From positions 101,569 through 154,074 of the forward strand of contig CACMGJ010000001.1 of the NCBI GenBank assembly GCA_902613175.1: 52,506 bases of DNA. Reading direction: 5' to 3'. Below the pieces are notes generated by a model that searched no databases, was not told the origin of the DNA, and was given only the letters and a program-made list of their open reading frames with translations. The translations under genes were made by a program, and so were the position numbers. The DNA comes from Halieaceae bacterium (GTDB taxonomy: Bacteria > Pseudomonadota > Gammaproteobacteria > Pseudomonadales > Halieaceae). This document shows, piece after piece, positions 7,423-15,218 of this stretch. Each line of letters starts with the position of its first letter. Within the stretch, counting starts at the first letter, position 1.

Positions 7423-8817
7423 GAGCGCTTCGTACTGGAAGTTAGCTCCACGTCTTAGGTCAAATTCGGCTTTGGCCTCTATCACAATGCTCGGATTTTC
7501 AAACAGCTCAACGGCCGTGAGCGCCATCGACTTGGCCGCGACGATCATACCCTTGTGCCCAATCGGCGTGCCGCCCGCGGCAACGGCTTGCCATGTATGC
7601 GCGCCAGTGCCTGGAACCCAGGTCGCTGTACTCATACCAACCGTGGGGACTGTCCAGCTGACGTCACCGATATCCGTGGATCCATTGCCCCGTTGACCCG
7701 TTTCGAAGGGCTTTATCTCGGCCGCACGTCCCTTGGTGTAGGCGCCCGCGGGCAATGTTTTTGAAATCTCTGCAGCAAAGACTTCATCGGCCTTGCTGTA
7801 CTCAACACCACCAACTGACGACAACTTCGCGTGCATGACCTGTGCCAGGGTGTCGTTGGGAAGCACGCTGTAGTTGCCATGGATGATCTCGTAGCTCATC
7901 GAGGTGCCTGTCCCAACTGCCGCAGCTTCCGCCGTGGCTATGACACGATCCCAAATCTCACGAAGGGTCGTCTCGTTGGGGTGTCGGACGTAGTAGAACG
8001 ATTGGGCGGTATTCGGCACCACATTCGGTGCTGAACCGCCGTTCGTAATGACATAGTGGAGGCGAGTGGCGGTTGGTACATGCTCTCGCAGCAAATTAAC
8101 CATGAAGTTCATGGATTCCACGGCGTCGAGCGCTGATCGTCCTCGATCAGGTGCCGAGGCGGCGTGTGATGAGACACCCGAGAAGGTGAACTTAGCCGAT
8201 CGGTTGGCCAAGGTGCTTGCCGAATCGGCGGCATTGACGGAGGAGGGGTGCCAGTGAATGACGGTATCCACGTCATCGAAGAGACCCGCCCTTACCATAT
8301 AGACCTTTCCAGAGCCGCCTTCCTCAGCCGGTGTGCCGAAGAACTGAATCGTGCCCGGGGTGCCCGTGCGCTCCAGCCATTCTTTGACGGCAATAGCCGC
8401 GCCTGCTGAACCCGCGCCAAACAGATGATGGCCACAGGCCTGAGCTGCATTTTTACCTTCGATTTTTTGCTCGAAAGGCACCGCTGCTTGGCTTATGCCC
8501 GGCAGTGCATCGAATTCGCCCATTACAGCAATGACTGGCTCGCCGGATCCGTAACTGGCTACAAACGCTGTCGGTATATCAGCCACACCGCTTTCAATAC
8601 TGAAGCCTTCCGCTGACAACGCACTTTTTAATGCCTCGCTTGAGCGCGTTTCTTGATAGCCCACTTCCGCGAGATCCCAGATGAGGTCACTGAGATCTGT
8701 TAGCTGTTGCGATCGGGTTTCAATGCTGCTGATGACACCCTCATTAGCCTGCGATGCGAGCGACCATAGTGTGAGGATTGCAGAAACAAGGGTGATTCGA
8801 GTTAATTTTGAAGGCAT
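7384..8817 (-). CDS. Exported M20 amidohydrolase, AbgB-like
   Basis: Preferred start ATG 8817 (AAGAG about 8 bases upstream) gives 477 residues beginning with a signal peptide cut after SLASQA. An upstream ATG at 8871 has no ribosome site. The M20 dinuclear zinc site is visible: MGEFDALPGISQ, QACGHHLFGAGSAG, FGTPAEEGGSGK, and HWHPSS, with the dimerisation lid SSHAASAPDRGRSALDA. The overall pattern matches AbgB/amidohydrolase proteins that cleave p-aminobenzoyl-glutamate and other N-acyl amino acids; here it acts in the periplasm. It is divergent from the TetR gene. The 3' end overlaps the DUF2452-like gene. Confidence 0.87.
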   Translation of the reverse strand: MPSKLTRITLVSAILTLWSLASQANEGVISSIETRSQQLTDLSDLIWDLAEVGYQETRSSEALKSALSAEGFSIESGVADIPTAFVASYGSGEPVIAVMGEFDALPGISQAAVPFEQKIEGKNAAQACGHHLFGAGSAGAAIAVKEWLERTGTPGTIQFFGTPAEEGGSGKVYMVRAGLFDDVDTVIHWHPSSVNAADSASTLANRSAKFTFSGVSSHAASAPDRGRSALDAVESMNFMVNLLREHVPTATRLHYVITNGGSAPNVVPNTAQSFYYVRHPNETTLREIWDRVIATAEAAAVGTGTSMSYEIIHGNYSVLPNDTLAQVMHAKLSSVGGVEYSKADEVFAAEISKTLPAGAYTKGRAAEIKPFETGQRGNGSTDIGDVSWTVPTVGMSTATWVPGTGAHTWQAVAAGGTPIGHKGMIVAAKSMALTAVELFENPSIVIEAKAEFDLRRGANFQYEALLGDREPPLDYRR

Positions 8818-9103
8818 CGTAGTGGCTCTTATTTGGGGTGAGTTTCCAATGAGAGTAAGGAACTTGAACATACTAGCAAAGCATTTGAGTCTTGGGTTTA
8901 GGGGTTACAGCTGTGTAATCAGGCTATGCAGACCATCTGCGGCGCAAGACTGCGCGAGGCACAGGTTCTCAGCGCGTTTATAGATGTCTTAGTACCATGT
9001 CGCTGCCGAACTATCTGTAGCCCTTTGACACCGTGCCCCACTGGCATCTATGGATGTGCAGACCTCAATCGTGTCGGTGTAGACTAACAACCTCAAGGGA
9101 TCT
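8818..9103. other. Divergent intergenic region, M20 amidohydrolase / TetR regulator
   Basis: 286 bases carrying the promoters of both genes. TTGACA at 9025-9030 is a perfect -35 hexamer facing the TetR gene, with only a poor match (TATGGA, 9049-9054) at -10 distance. No clear inverted repeat for TetR autoregulation was seen here. Confidence 0.35.
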
Positions 9104-9715
9104 ATGCCTCAGTCAGAGGGCTCAATGGCAGACAGTAACTCAGTAGTTTCGGTTGATGGGCGACGGCAGCGCGGAGAGCGTACACGCCAGGCTATTATCG
9201 AAGCGGCACTCTCGCTTCAGGAGGAGGGAGTACTTGTGCCCACTGCCCAGCAGATATCCGATCGTGCTGGTGTGCTGATTAGGTCCTTCTTCCGCCACTT
9301 TGATGACATGGAAACGTTGTTCAAGGCGGCTGACGACCAGCTGCGTGACTCCTATGAAGCGCTTTTTATTGGTGGCGATCGCCAAGGTTCCCTATTGGAG
9401 CGAGTTCATCGCGCGGTAGAGCGACGAAGTGCGGCTTTTGAACAATTGACAAACCTTTTCTTGGGCACCAAAGCACAGTTGTGGCGCTACGACATGCTGC
9501 GCAATAACTACGCACGCAATCAGAAAGGTTTGAGAAAGGATCTCGAGGCCTGGTTGCCTGAGTTGAATGGTCTGCTGGAGGTTGAGTGCGAGTCCGTGCA
9601 TGCCATTGCCTCTTTTGAGATGTGGAATCGATTGCGAAGCGAGCAAGGTTTGTCCGAAAAAGCGAGTATTTCGGTTATTCAGTCAACGCTCATTAGTCTT
9701 TTAAGCTCCGACTGA
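9104..9715 (+). CDS. TetR/AcrR-family transcriptional regulator
   Basis: 203 residues. The N-terminal helix-turn-helix domain fits TetR: GERTRQAIIEAALSLQEEG (about 24-42), VPTAQQISDRAGVLIRSFFRHFDDMETLFKA, the recognition helix segment ending in FRHFxxxExL. The C-terminal helical domain would bind an unknown ligand. ATG 9104 follows AAGGGA; Met7 is an alternative. Possible targets are the divergent M20 gene and the downstream sulfatase, whose upstream region has a 16-base inverted repeat at 9813. Confidence 0.88.
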   Translation: MPQSEGSMADSNSVVSVDGRRQRGERTRQAIIEAALSLQEEGVLVPTAQQISDRAGVLIRSFFRHFDDMETLFKAADDQLRDSYEALFIGGDRQGSLLERVHRAVERRSAAFEQLTNLFLGTKAQLWRYDMLRNNYARNQKGLRKDLEAWLPELNGLLEVECESVHAIASFEMWNRLRSEQGLSEKASISVIQSTLISLLSSD

Positions 9716-9812
9716 TCCACCACTGCATCTGCAGATAAATTTTTACACCGTCATATTTGCGCTCTCGACAAAAATAGACATAACCTATGACGCAATAATG
9801 AGCCGCTGCCGA

Positions 9813-9828
9813 TGACAGTGGTCTGTCA
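9813..9828. promoter_or_regulatory. Inverted repeat upstream of the sulfatase (TGACAG-N4-CTGTCA)
   Basis: TGACAG and CTGTCA arms separated by TGGT, 22 bases before the sulfatase GTG start and about 100 bases after the TetR stop. Symmetry and placement suit an operator, for example for the adjacent TetR protein. Inference only. Confidence 0.35.
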
Positions 9829-9849
9829 CTCGGCGTTGGAGACGGATGC

Positions 9850-11520
9850 GTGAAAAAATACTTACTTGTCGTCGCTGGATTATTGGTTATTTCGGGCGCA
9901 CTCGCTTATCAACATCAAACGAAGCTCTTACTGGCACTTGTGAAGTATCAGTCGGCCAACGAATACGAGGTAGGCCCCCCTCGCGACATTCCTTGGAACC
10001 AGGGGCCCGAAGAAGCGGCTACTCCCCTGGCTGAGCGTCCACCCAATATTATTCTTATCGTCGCTGATGATCTGGGATACAACGACATCTCTACGTTTGG
10101 CGGAGGCCTGGCTGATGGCCGAGTCAAGACGCCTCACATTGATCAGTTAGCGGCGGATGGGGTGGTCTTTACGCAGTCCTACTCTGGTGCCGGCACCTGC
10201 GCGCCCTCGCGTGCCATGTTGATGACGGGGCGTTATCCGACACGAACGGGATTCGAGTTCACACCGACGCCGTCCGGCATGGCGCCAATGATTTCCAGAA
10301 TCTCAGCGGAGATGAATCGGGGCGCACCGTCCATGCTGTATGACGCTGCACTCGATGAAACTAAGCCGCCCTATGAAGAACAAGGCCTTCCGCCCGAAGA
10401 AGAGACAATTGCTGAGGTGCTAAAAGAGAAGGGGTACGCCACCTTCCATATCGGGAAGTGGCATCTGGGACGTAAAAACGGCATGGCGCCACATGAACAG
10501 GGCTTCGACCAGAGCTTACTCATGGCCAGCGCGCTCTACCTTCCAGAGGACGATCCGAATGTCGTAAACGCGAAGCTCGATTTTGACCCCATTGATCAGT
10601 TTTTGTGGGCGCGCATGGTATTCGCCAACAGCTTCAACTCAGGTGACGAGGACCGATTTGAGCCACGAGGTTACCTAACCGGCTACTGGACCGATGAGTC
10701 CATCAACATCATTAACGCCAATAAACATCAACCTTTTTTCTTGTATTTGGGTCATTGGGGAGTACACACGCCGCTGCAGGCAACGCGAGAGGATTATGAC
10801 GCAGTGGGCGATATCACGCCGCACCGCGCGCGGGTTTACGCTGCCATGATCCGTTCGCTGGACCGGAGTATTGGCCGTATCAACGCCGCGCTGGAAGAGG
10901 CCGGTTTGGCCGATAACACCCTCGTTATCTTCACAAACGACAATGGGGGTCCCGGTTACATTGGCTTACCTGACATCAATAAGCCCTTCCGTGGCTGGAA
11001 GATCAGCCAGTTTGAGGGTGGCATCCGGGTACCCCTCATGATGAAGTGGCCAGCCAAGATTACGGCAGGTACTGTTGCAGAGGAGCCAGTCGCGCATATT
11101 GATGTCATGCCAACACTGACGGCAGCCGCCGGTGCAGAGCAGCCTCAAGATGTGATCATCGATGGTAAGAACCTACTGCCTTTGGCGACAGGGGATGGCA
11201 AAGAGGCTTGGAGCCGTGACACTTTATTCTGGCAAAGCGGGCATTATCGAGTGGTGCGCCACGAAGATTGGAAGCTTCAGGTAACGGCGAGACCCGACAA
11301 ACAGTGGCTCTTTAATCTCGCCGAAGACCCCACCGAGCAAAACAACTTAGCGATGAGCGATCCTGAAAAAGTCGCCGAGTTGATGGCTCTGCTGGATGGG
11401 CACGCCGCAAGTGCTCGAACGCCGCTGTATCCCGCCGTTATGGAGAGTGCGATTAGCATCGACAAGACATTGGTGGAGCGTTTCGAGGACGGCGACGATT
11501 ACATTTACTGGCCAAATTGA
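9850..11520 (+). CDS. Type I (FGly) sulfatase, exported or anchored
   Basis: 556 residues from a GTG start with GGAG eight bases upstream. An N-terminal hydrophobic segment (4-19) directs it to the cell envelope. The alkaline-phosphatase-fold sulfatase hallmarks are complete: NIILIVADDLGYND (metal Asp73, Asp74), TCAPSRAMLMTGRYPTR with Cys117 as the residue matured to formylglycine, HIGKWHLG, LGHWGVHTPLQ, and FTNDNGGPGY. It should cleave sulfate esters from an aryl or carbohydrate substrate. No formylglycine-generating enzyme or polysaccharide lyase/hydrolase is next to it, so a polysaccharide role is not supported by context. A DUF1330 gene follows after 60 bases. Confidence 0.92.
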   Translation: MKKYLLVVAGLLVISGALAYQHQTKLLLALVKYQSANEYEVGPPRDIPWNQGPEEAATPLAERPPNIILIVADDLGYNDISTFGGGLADGRVKTPHIDQLAADGVVFTQSYSGAGTCAPSRAMLMTGRYPTRTGFEFTPTPSGMAPMISRISAEMNRGAPSMLYDAALDETKPPYEEQGLPPEEETIAEVLKEKGYATFHIGKWHLGRKNGMAPHEQGFDQSLLMASALYLPEDDPNVVNAKLDFDPIDQFLWARMVFANSFNSGDEDRFEPRGYLTGYWTDESINIINANKHQPFFLYLGHWGVHTPLQATREDYDAVGDITPHRARVYAAMIRSLDRSIGRINAALEEAGLADNTLVIFTNDNGGPGYIGLPDINKPFRGWKISQFEGGIRVPLMMKWPAKITAGTVAEEPVAHIDVMPTLTAAAGAEQPQDVIIDGKNLLPLATGDGKEAWSRDTLFWQSGHYRVVRHEDWKLQVTARPDKQWLFNLAEDPTEQNNLAMSDPEKVAELMALLDGHAASARTPLYPAVMESAISIDKTLVERFEDGDDYIYWPN

Positions 11521-11580
11521 GGATGCGAACTGGTCGCTTCAAATCAAAGTCAAAGGCTTTGAAATTAGAGGAAATACGCA

Positions 11581-11997
11581 ATGGAAGTAGAGAACAGTGT
11601 GATACCCACGCAAGAGCAAATGGCAGGGTTTTTAGCCCCGGGTCCGGATGGACCGATTAGCATGGTTAATCTGCTGAAGTTCAAGGATAAAGCAAGCTAC
11701 GACGACGGCCGTGAGACTGAACTGACGGGCGCGGAGGCCTACGCTATTTACTCTAGAGGCGTGATGAAGACGCTTGCTAAAGTCGGCGGCAAGCTGGTCT
11801 TTTCTGGTGAAGTTAGCCGTCTGATGCTGGGTGAGGTTGAGGAGCTCTGGGATTCTGTAGCTATCGCTCAGTACCCATCGCGGGCCGCCATGTTGGAGAT
11901 GATGCAGCTGCCGGAGTATCAGGAGATCTCGGTGCATCGGTCGGCGGGCCTTGCGGGGCAGCTGAATATTGAAACTGCGAATGCCGTGATCTTCTGA
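11581..11997 (+). CDS. DUF1330 family protein
   Basis: 138 residues with a strong AGAGGAAA ribosome site. The pattern PISMVNLLKFKDKA, GAEAYAIYSRGV, SGEVSRLMLGE, WDSVAIAQYPSRAAMLEMMQLPEYQEISVHRSAGL matches DUF1330, a small alpha-beta (dimeric ferredoxin-like) domain of unknown chemistry common in catabolic gene clusters. It probably shares a transcript with the sulfatase upstream and the GST downstream. Function unknown. Confidence 0.8.
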   Translation: MEVENSVIPTQEQMAGFLAPGPDGPISMVNLLKFKDKASYDDGRETELTGAEAYAIYSRGVMKTLAKVGGKLVFSGEVSRLMLGEVEELWDSVAIAQYPSRAAMLEMMQLPEYQEISVHRSAGLAGQLNIETANAVIF

Positions 11998-12050
11998 TCT
12001 GCAAACAAACACTTACTCAAACTAACGACATCAAGATGGCTAGGGTATAA

Positions 12051-13178
12051 ATGGCTAAACCCCATATTTTGAATGCGATGACACACTCGCTTTACTCGGG
12101 TCGTGCGCGCAGTTACCTCATCAAACACCAGATCCCCTTTTAGGAGCTCTCAACGGGTCACGAGAGTTTCAAGGCCGAGGTTTTACCCAAGGGAAAATTG
12201 CCCACTATTCCAACATTGGTAACGCCAGAGGGTGAAGTGATTCGTGATGGTACCGCCATCATCGAGCACTTCGAGGCGGCACTTGGGCGACCGAGTCGTC
12301 CGACGGGCCCTAAGCAGCGCATCATCAGTGCTCTTTTTGACGTTATTGGGACGGATGGGTTGTTACGTCCAGCCATGCACTATCGCTGGAACTTCCCCGA
12401 GGACAATTTAGCTTTCGTCCGATACCACTTACTCCACTCACAGCGAGATACACCCGAACGGAGTGAGAAGACCGAAGCTATGATGAATCGTATGCGGCAT
12501 GCCGCGATGATTTTTGGTGTTACGGAGCAAAGTCAGGGCGCAGTCGAGTCGCTCTATCTCGACTATCTCGAGGCGTTGAATGCGCATTTGGAGCATTATC
12601 CGTACTTACTTGGATGGCGCCCCAGTATTGGCGACTTTGGTCTCATTGCGCCGATGTATGCGCACCTGGGGCGAGATCCCCACCCTGCAACGCTCATGCA
12701 GCAGCAAGCGGTCTCGGTGCACCGATGGGTGGAGCGAATGAATCCTTACGATCAGGATGTGCCTGAGTTTTTCAACGCAGGTACCGACTTTGTCGAAGAT
12801 TATGAGATTCCTAAGTCCTTGATGGCTGTCTTGCGAGTCTTGGCCGAGGACTTTGTACCTGAAACCTTAGCTGCTGCAGATGTGATTAATGGCTGGTTGG
12901 CTGAAAATCATCCAGGGGCGGGTGCGCCAGCAGTGGGGCGGCTGGCTCAAGCACCTGGGACAGCAAGCTTTGTTTTGCGGGGAGAGACAATCGAAGCTTT
13001 GGCTCAACCTCATCGTTTTCATCTCCTACAACGTGTTCAGGATGACTACGTGAGTCTGTCTGAGACAGACAAGGTTGGCGTCGATGCGGTACTTGGCCAG
13101 TCGGCTATGGGCGCCATCCTTGAGGAAATTTTGAGTCGACGCATCGAGCGCGCAAATAACCTCGAGGTCTGGGCTTAA
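12051..13178 (+). pseudogene. GST-like protein with extra C-terminal region, interrupted by in-frame TAG
   Basis: Reading from ATG 12051 (TAGGG site six bases upstream) gives SGRARSYLIKHQIPF, then TAG at 12141-12143, then ELSTGHESFKAEVLPKGKLP TIPTL and the rest of a GST-fold protein in the same frame to 13178. Thioredoxin-like N-terminal features sit on both sides of the stop, so 12051 is the true gene start and the stop splits an otherwise intact gene. An internal start at 12198 would lack most of the N-terminal domain. It is a paralogue of the GST at 14096: both have HYRWxF near the domain boundary, GxRPxxGDFGL in the helical domain and a ~100-residue C-terminal region absent from ordinary GSTs. 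One base change (for example from GAG) explains the stop. Confidence 0.8.
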
Positions 13179-13250
13179 TCCTCAAATTTGCCGAGTTGAG
13201 CCGCGACGGGCGGTGGGAACCCTTCTAAGTGGGAAGTGCAGTTGCCTGTC

Positions 13251-13880
13251 TTATCCCCGTTGTGATGAACGCCGCGCATCAACGAGCGCCGTTAAGGAGA
13301 GGATTAATAGTCCAATCAATAGCCGTGGATCTCCTAGATTGAAGTCAGGCTCTACGGGGAAGGCGATGGTTTTCTCGAGTGCGGCTGCTTTGAAATGGTG
13401 TTTCCCGCTGAACACAGGGTCAGTCACAATCTCGAGGAAATCGCGTCGACTTCGATAGCGTACTAAACCGCCCATATCCCATACATCTACACCTTGGACA
13501 CCAATCACATCCATGCTTCGGTACGCGGCTGGCCCCAACATGACCGGATGTGACCCTCGCGAGAGCATTGCCGAGATCATATGTCCCATGTAACGGTCCA
13601 TGAGTTGCTGTGCATTTTCCCCGGGCGCTGCGCCGGCGACGTTCCTGGGCGACTCGTTATAATCGATGTTGTTGATCATGATGAAGTGCCTGCCGGTATC
13701 CTCTTCACCAAATTGCCTGATCATTTCCATGGCCTCTGACCCACTGCCGTTTTGCTCCATTTTCGCGATGAAGGTGTCAACTTCGGCGTCAGATAGAGGG
13801 CCTCCCGTTGGTGTGTACCAAAACAGGAAAACGCCATAGAGGACGGCAGGTAGGAGCCAAATTTTCATTCTAGCGGACAT
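13251..13880 (-). CDS. Membrane-anchored hypothetical protein, DUF1330-like fold
   Basis: 209 residues; ATG 13880 has GGAAA upstream. One hydrophobic segment at the N-terminus (7-21) and a second near the C-terminus (LLIGLLILSLTALV) flank a soluble middle. The middle has HFIMINNIDYNE, a glycine-rich turn, SRGSHPVMLG, and VRYRSRRDFLEIVTDP with HHFKAAALEKTIAFP, which resembles the last strand-helix unit of DUF1330/dimeric alpha-beta barrel proteins. No function can be assigned. It is convergent with the interrupted GST gene and divergent from the intact one, and so belongs to the same neighbourhood. Confidence 0.6.
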   Translation of the reverse strand: MSARMKIWLLPAVLYGVFLFWYTPTGGPLSDAEVDTFIAKMEQNGSGSEAMEMIRQFGEEDTGRHFIMINNIDYNESPRNVAGAAPGENAQQLMDRYMGHMISAMLSRGSHPVMLGPAAYRSMDVIGVQGVDVWDMGGLVRYRSRRDFLEIVTDPVFSGKHHFKAAALEKTIAFPVEPDFNLGDPRLLIGLLILSLTALVDARRSSQRG

Positions 13881-14023
13881 AATGAATTTCCACGTTGATT
13901 AAGTAGCTAGCGTTTGTTGTAGATCGCCAACACTACAGCCTTTTATTCGTTGGTGTTGAAGACCTCGCCTTTGTATCAATGCCGTTCAGTTCTTGAGAGT
14001 GGCTACTACTTTCAAAAACTTAC

Positions 14024-14048
14024 ATAGTGACATTAATTATGTCACTAT
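14024..14048. promoter_or_regulatory. Perfect 25-base inverted repeat, operator candidate
   Basis: Arms ATAGTGACAT (14024-14033) and ATGTCACTAT (14039-14048) are exact reverse complements around TAATT. It lies 48 bases upstream of the GST start at 14096 and 143 bases upstream of the divergent DUF1330-like gene. Length, perfect symmetry and an AT-rich centre are typical of an operator for a dimeric regulator such as TetR or GntR types. A terminator is unlikely because no T-run follows. Confidence 0.6.
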
Positions 14049-14095
14049 TTCTGTCGTAAGTTGAAGCATCAACGCGAATAAAAATGAGGCTGCAT

Positions 14096-15136
14096 ATGAG
14101 GTCTGAGGCACCACTCCAATTGGTAGGCGGTACAGGGTCACCCTATACACAGAAGATGGTGGCGCTGCTTCGCTACCGCCGCATTCCTTACAGTATTCAA
14201 TGGGGGCAACCAGAGGCAGCTTGTGATGTGATGGGTGTCGAAAAGCCACGTCCCATCTTTATGCCGACGTTTTTTTTCAAAGGTGATGACGGAATGGTTG
14301 CCGAGTGCGACTCGACCCCAATTATTCGACGGCTTGAGGCCACGTACTCCGGGCGATCGGTCTTGCCAGAGGATCCGGCACTCGCTTTTATCGATTACCT
14401 GATAGAGGATTTCGCTGACGAGTGGTGCACCAAATACATGTTCCATTACCGCTGGCACTTCAGTGAGGATGCGGACAATGCGGGGACACTCCTGCCGCTG
14501 GGCATGGATGTCACTATGCCCCCTGAGTTTTTTCAGCAATTCAAGCGACATATTTCGGAGCGGCAGGTTGGGCGTCTCTATGTTGTTGGGTCAAATGACA
14601 CCACCGCACCCGTGATTGATGCGAGCTATCGACGTTTTCTCGCAGCAATGGAATCCCACCTGTCTAACCAAAAGTTCATGCTCGGTAGTCGCCCTGGTGC
14701 AGGGGATTTCGGCTTGCATGGTCAGCTAACGCAATTGGTGGGGTTCGATCCAACCTCCCGTGCAATAGCGCATGAGGTATCGCCGAGAACAGTGGCCTGG
14801 GTTGATCAAATTGAAGATCAGAGTGGGCTAGAGCCTACAGGACAAGACTGGACTGAGCTTGAGGAGCAACCGGAGAGCTTGCGCGAGCTACTGTCTGAAA
14901 TTGGTCGGGTCTATGCGCCCGCACAGTTGGCTAATGCACAGGCCCTAGAGCGGGGTGAAAAGACCTGGGAATGCGAGATTGACGGTGCACCTTGGGTGCA
15001 ACAAACCTTCCCGTACCAGGCCAAGTGCCTCCGGTGGACCAACGAGCAGTATCAGGCGCTATCGGCGTCTGATCGCGCTTTGGTTGATGCGGCGGTTGAG
15101 GGAACGGGAATTGAAGCGATGCTATTCGCATCGTGA
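14096..15136 (+). CDS. GST-like protein with extra C-terminal region
   Basis: 346 residues from ATG 14096 (GAGG six bases upstream); an ATG at 14084 has no such site. The N-terminal thioredoxin-like domain begins LQLVGGTGSPYTQKMVALLRY, where Ser/Tyr are the candidate glutathione-activating residues, then MPTFFF and AECDSTPIIRRLE. The helical domain has MFHYRWHFSED and FMLGSRPGAGDFGLHGQL. The last ~100 residues (from about 250) form an added region also present in the interrupted paralogue at 12051. Role probably glutathione conjugation or thiolysis of a small electrophile; the substrate is unknown. It precedes the acyl-CoA dehydrogenase by 82 bases in the same direction. Confidence 0.8.
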   Translation: MRSEAPLQLVGGTGSPYTQKMVALLRYRRIPYSIQWGQPEAACDVMGVEKPRPIFMPTFFFKGDDGMVAECDSTPIIRRLEATYSGRSVLPEDPALAFIDYLIEDFADEWCTKYMFHYRWHFSEDADNAGTLLPLGMDVTMPPEFFQQFKRHISERQVGRLYVVGSNDTTAPVIDASYRRFLAAMESHLSNQKFMLGSRPGAGDFGLHGQLTQLVGFDPTSRAIAHEVSPRTVAWVDQIEDQSGLEPTGQDWTELEEQPESLRELLSEIGRVYAPAQLANAQALERGEKTWECEIDGAPWVQQTFPYQAKCLRWTNEQYQALSASDRALVDAAVEGTGIEAMLFAS

Positions 15137-15218
15137 CATTTGGTTAGAGTGGTTGATGACACAAATGGAGCGCGCTTTTCAAGCGTTGCTCTGGTGCTTT
15201 TGAAAAGGAAATAGGTTC

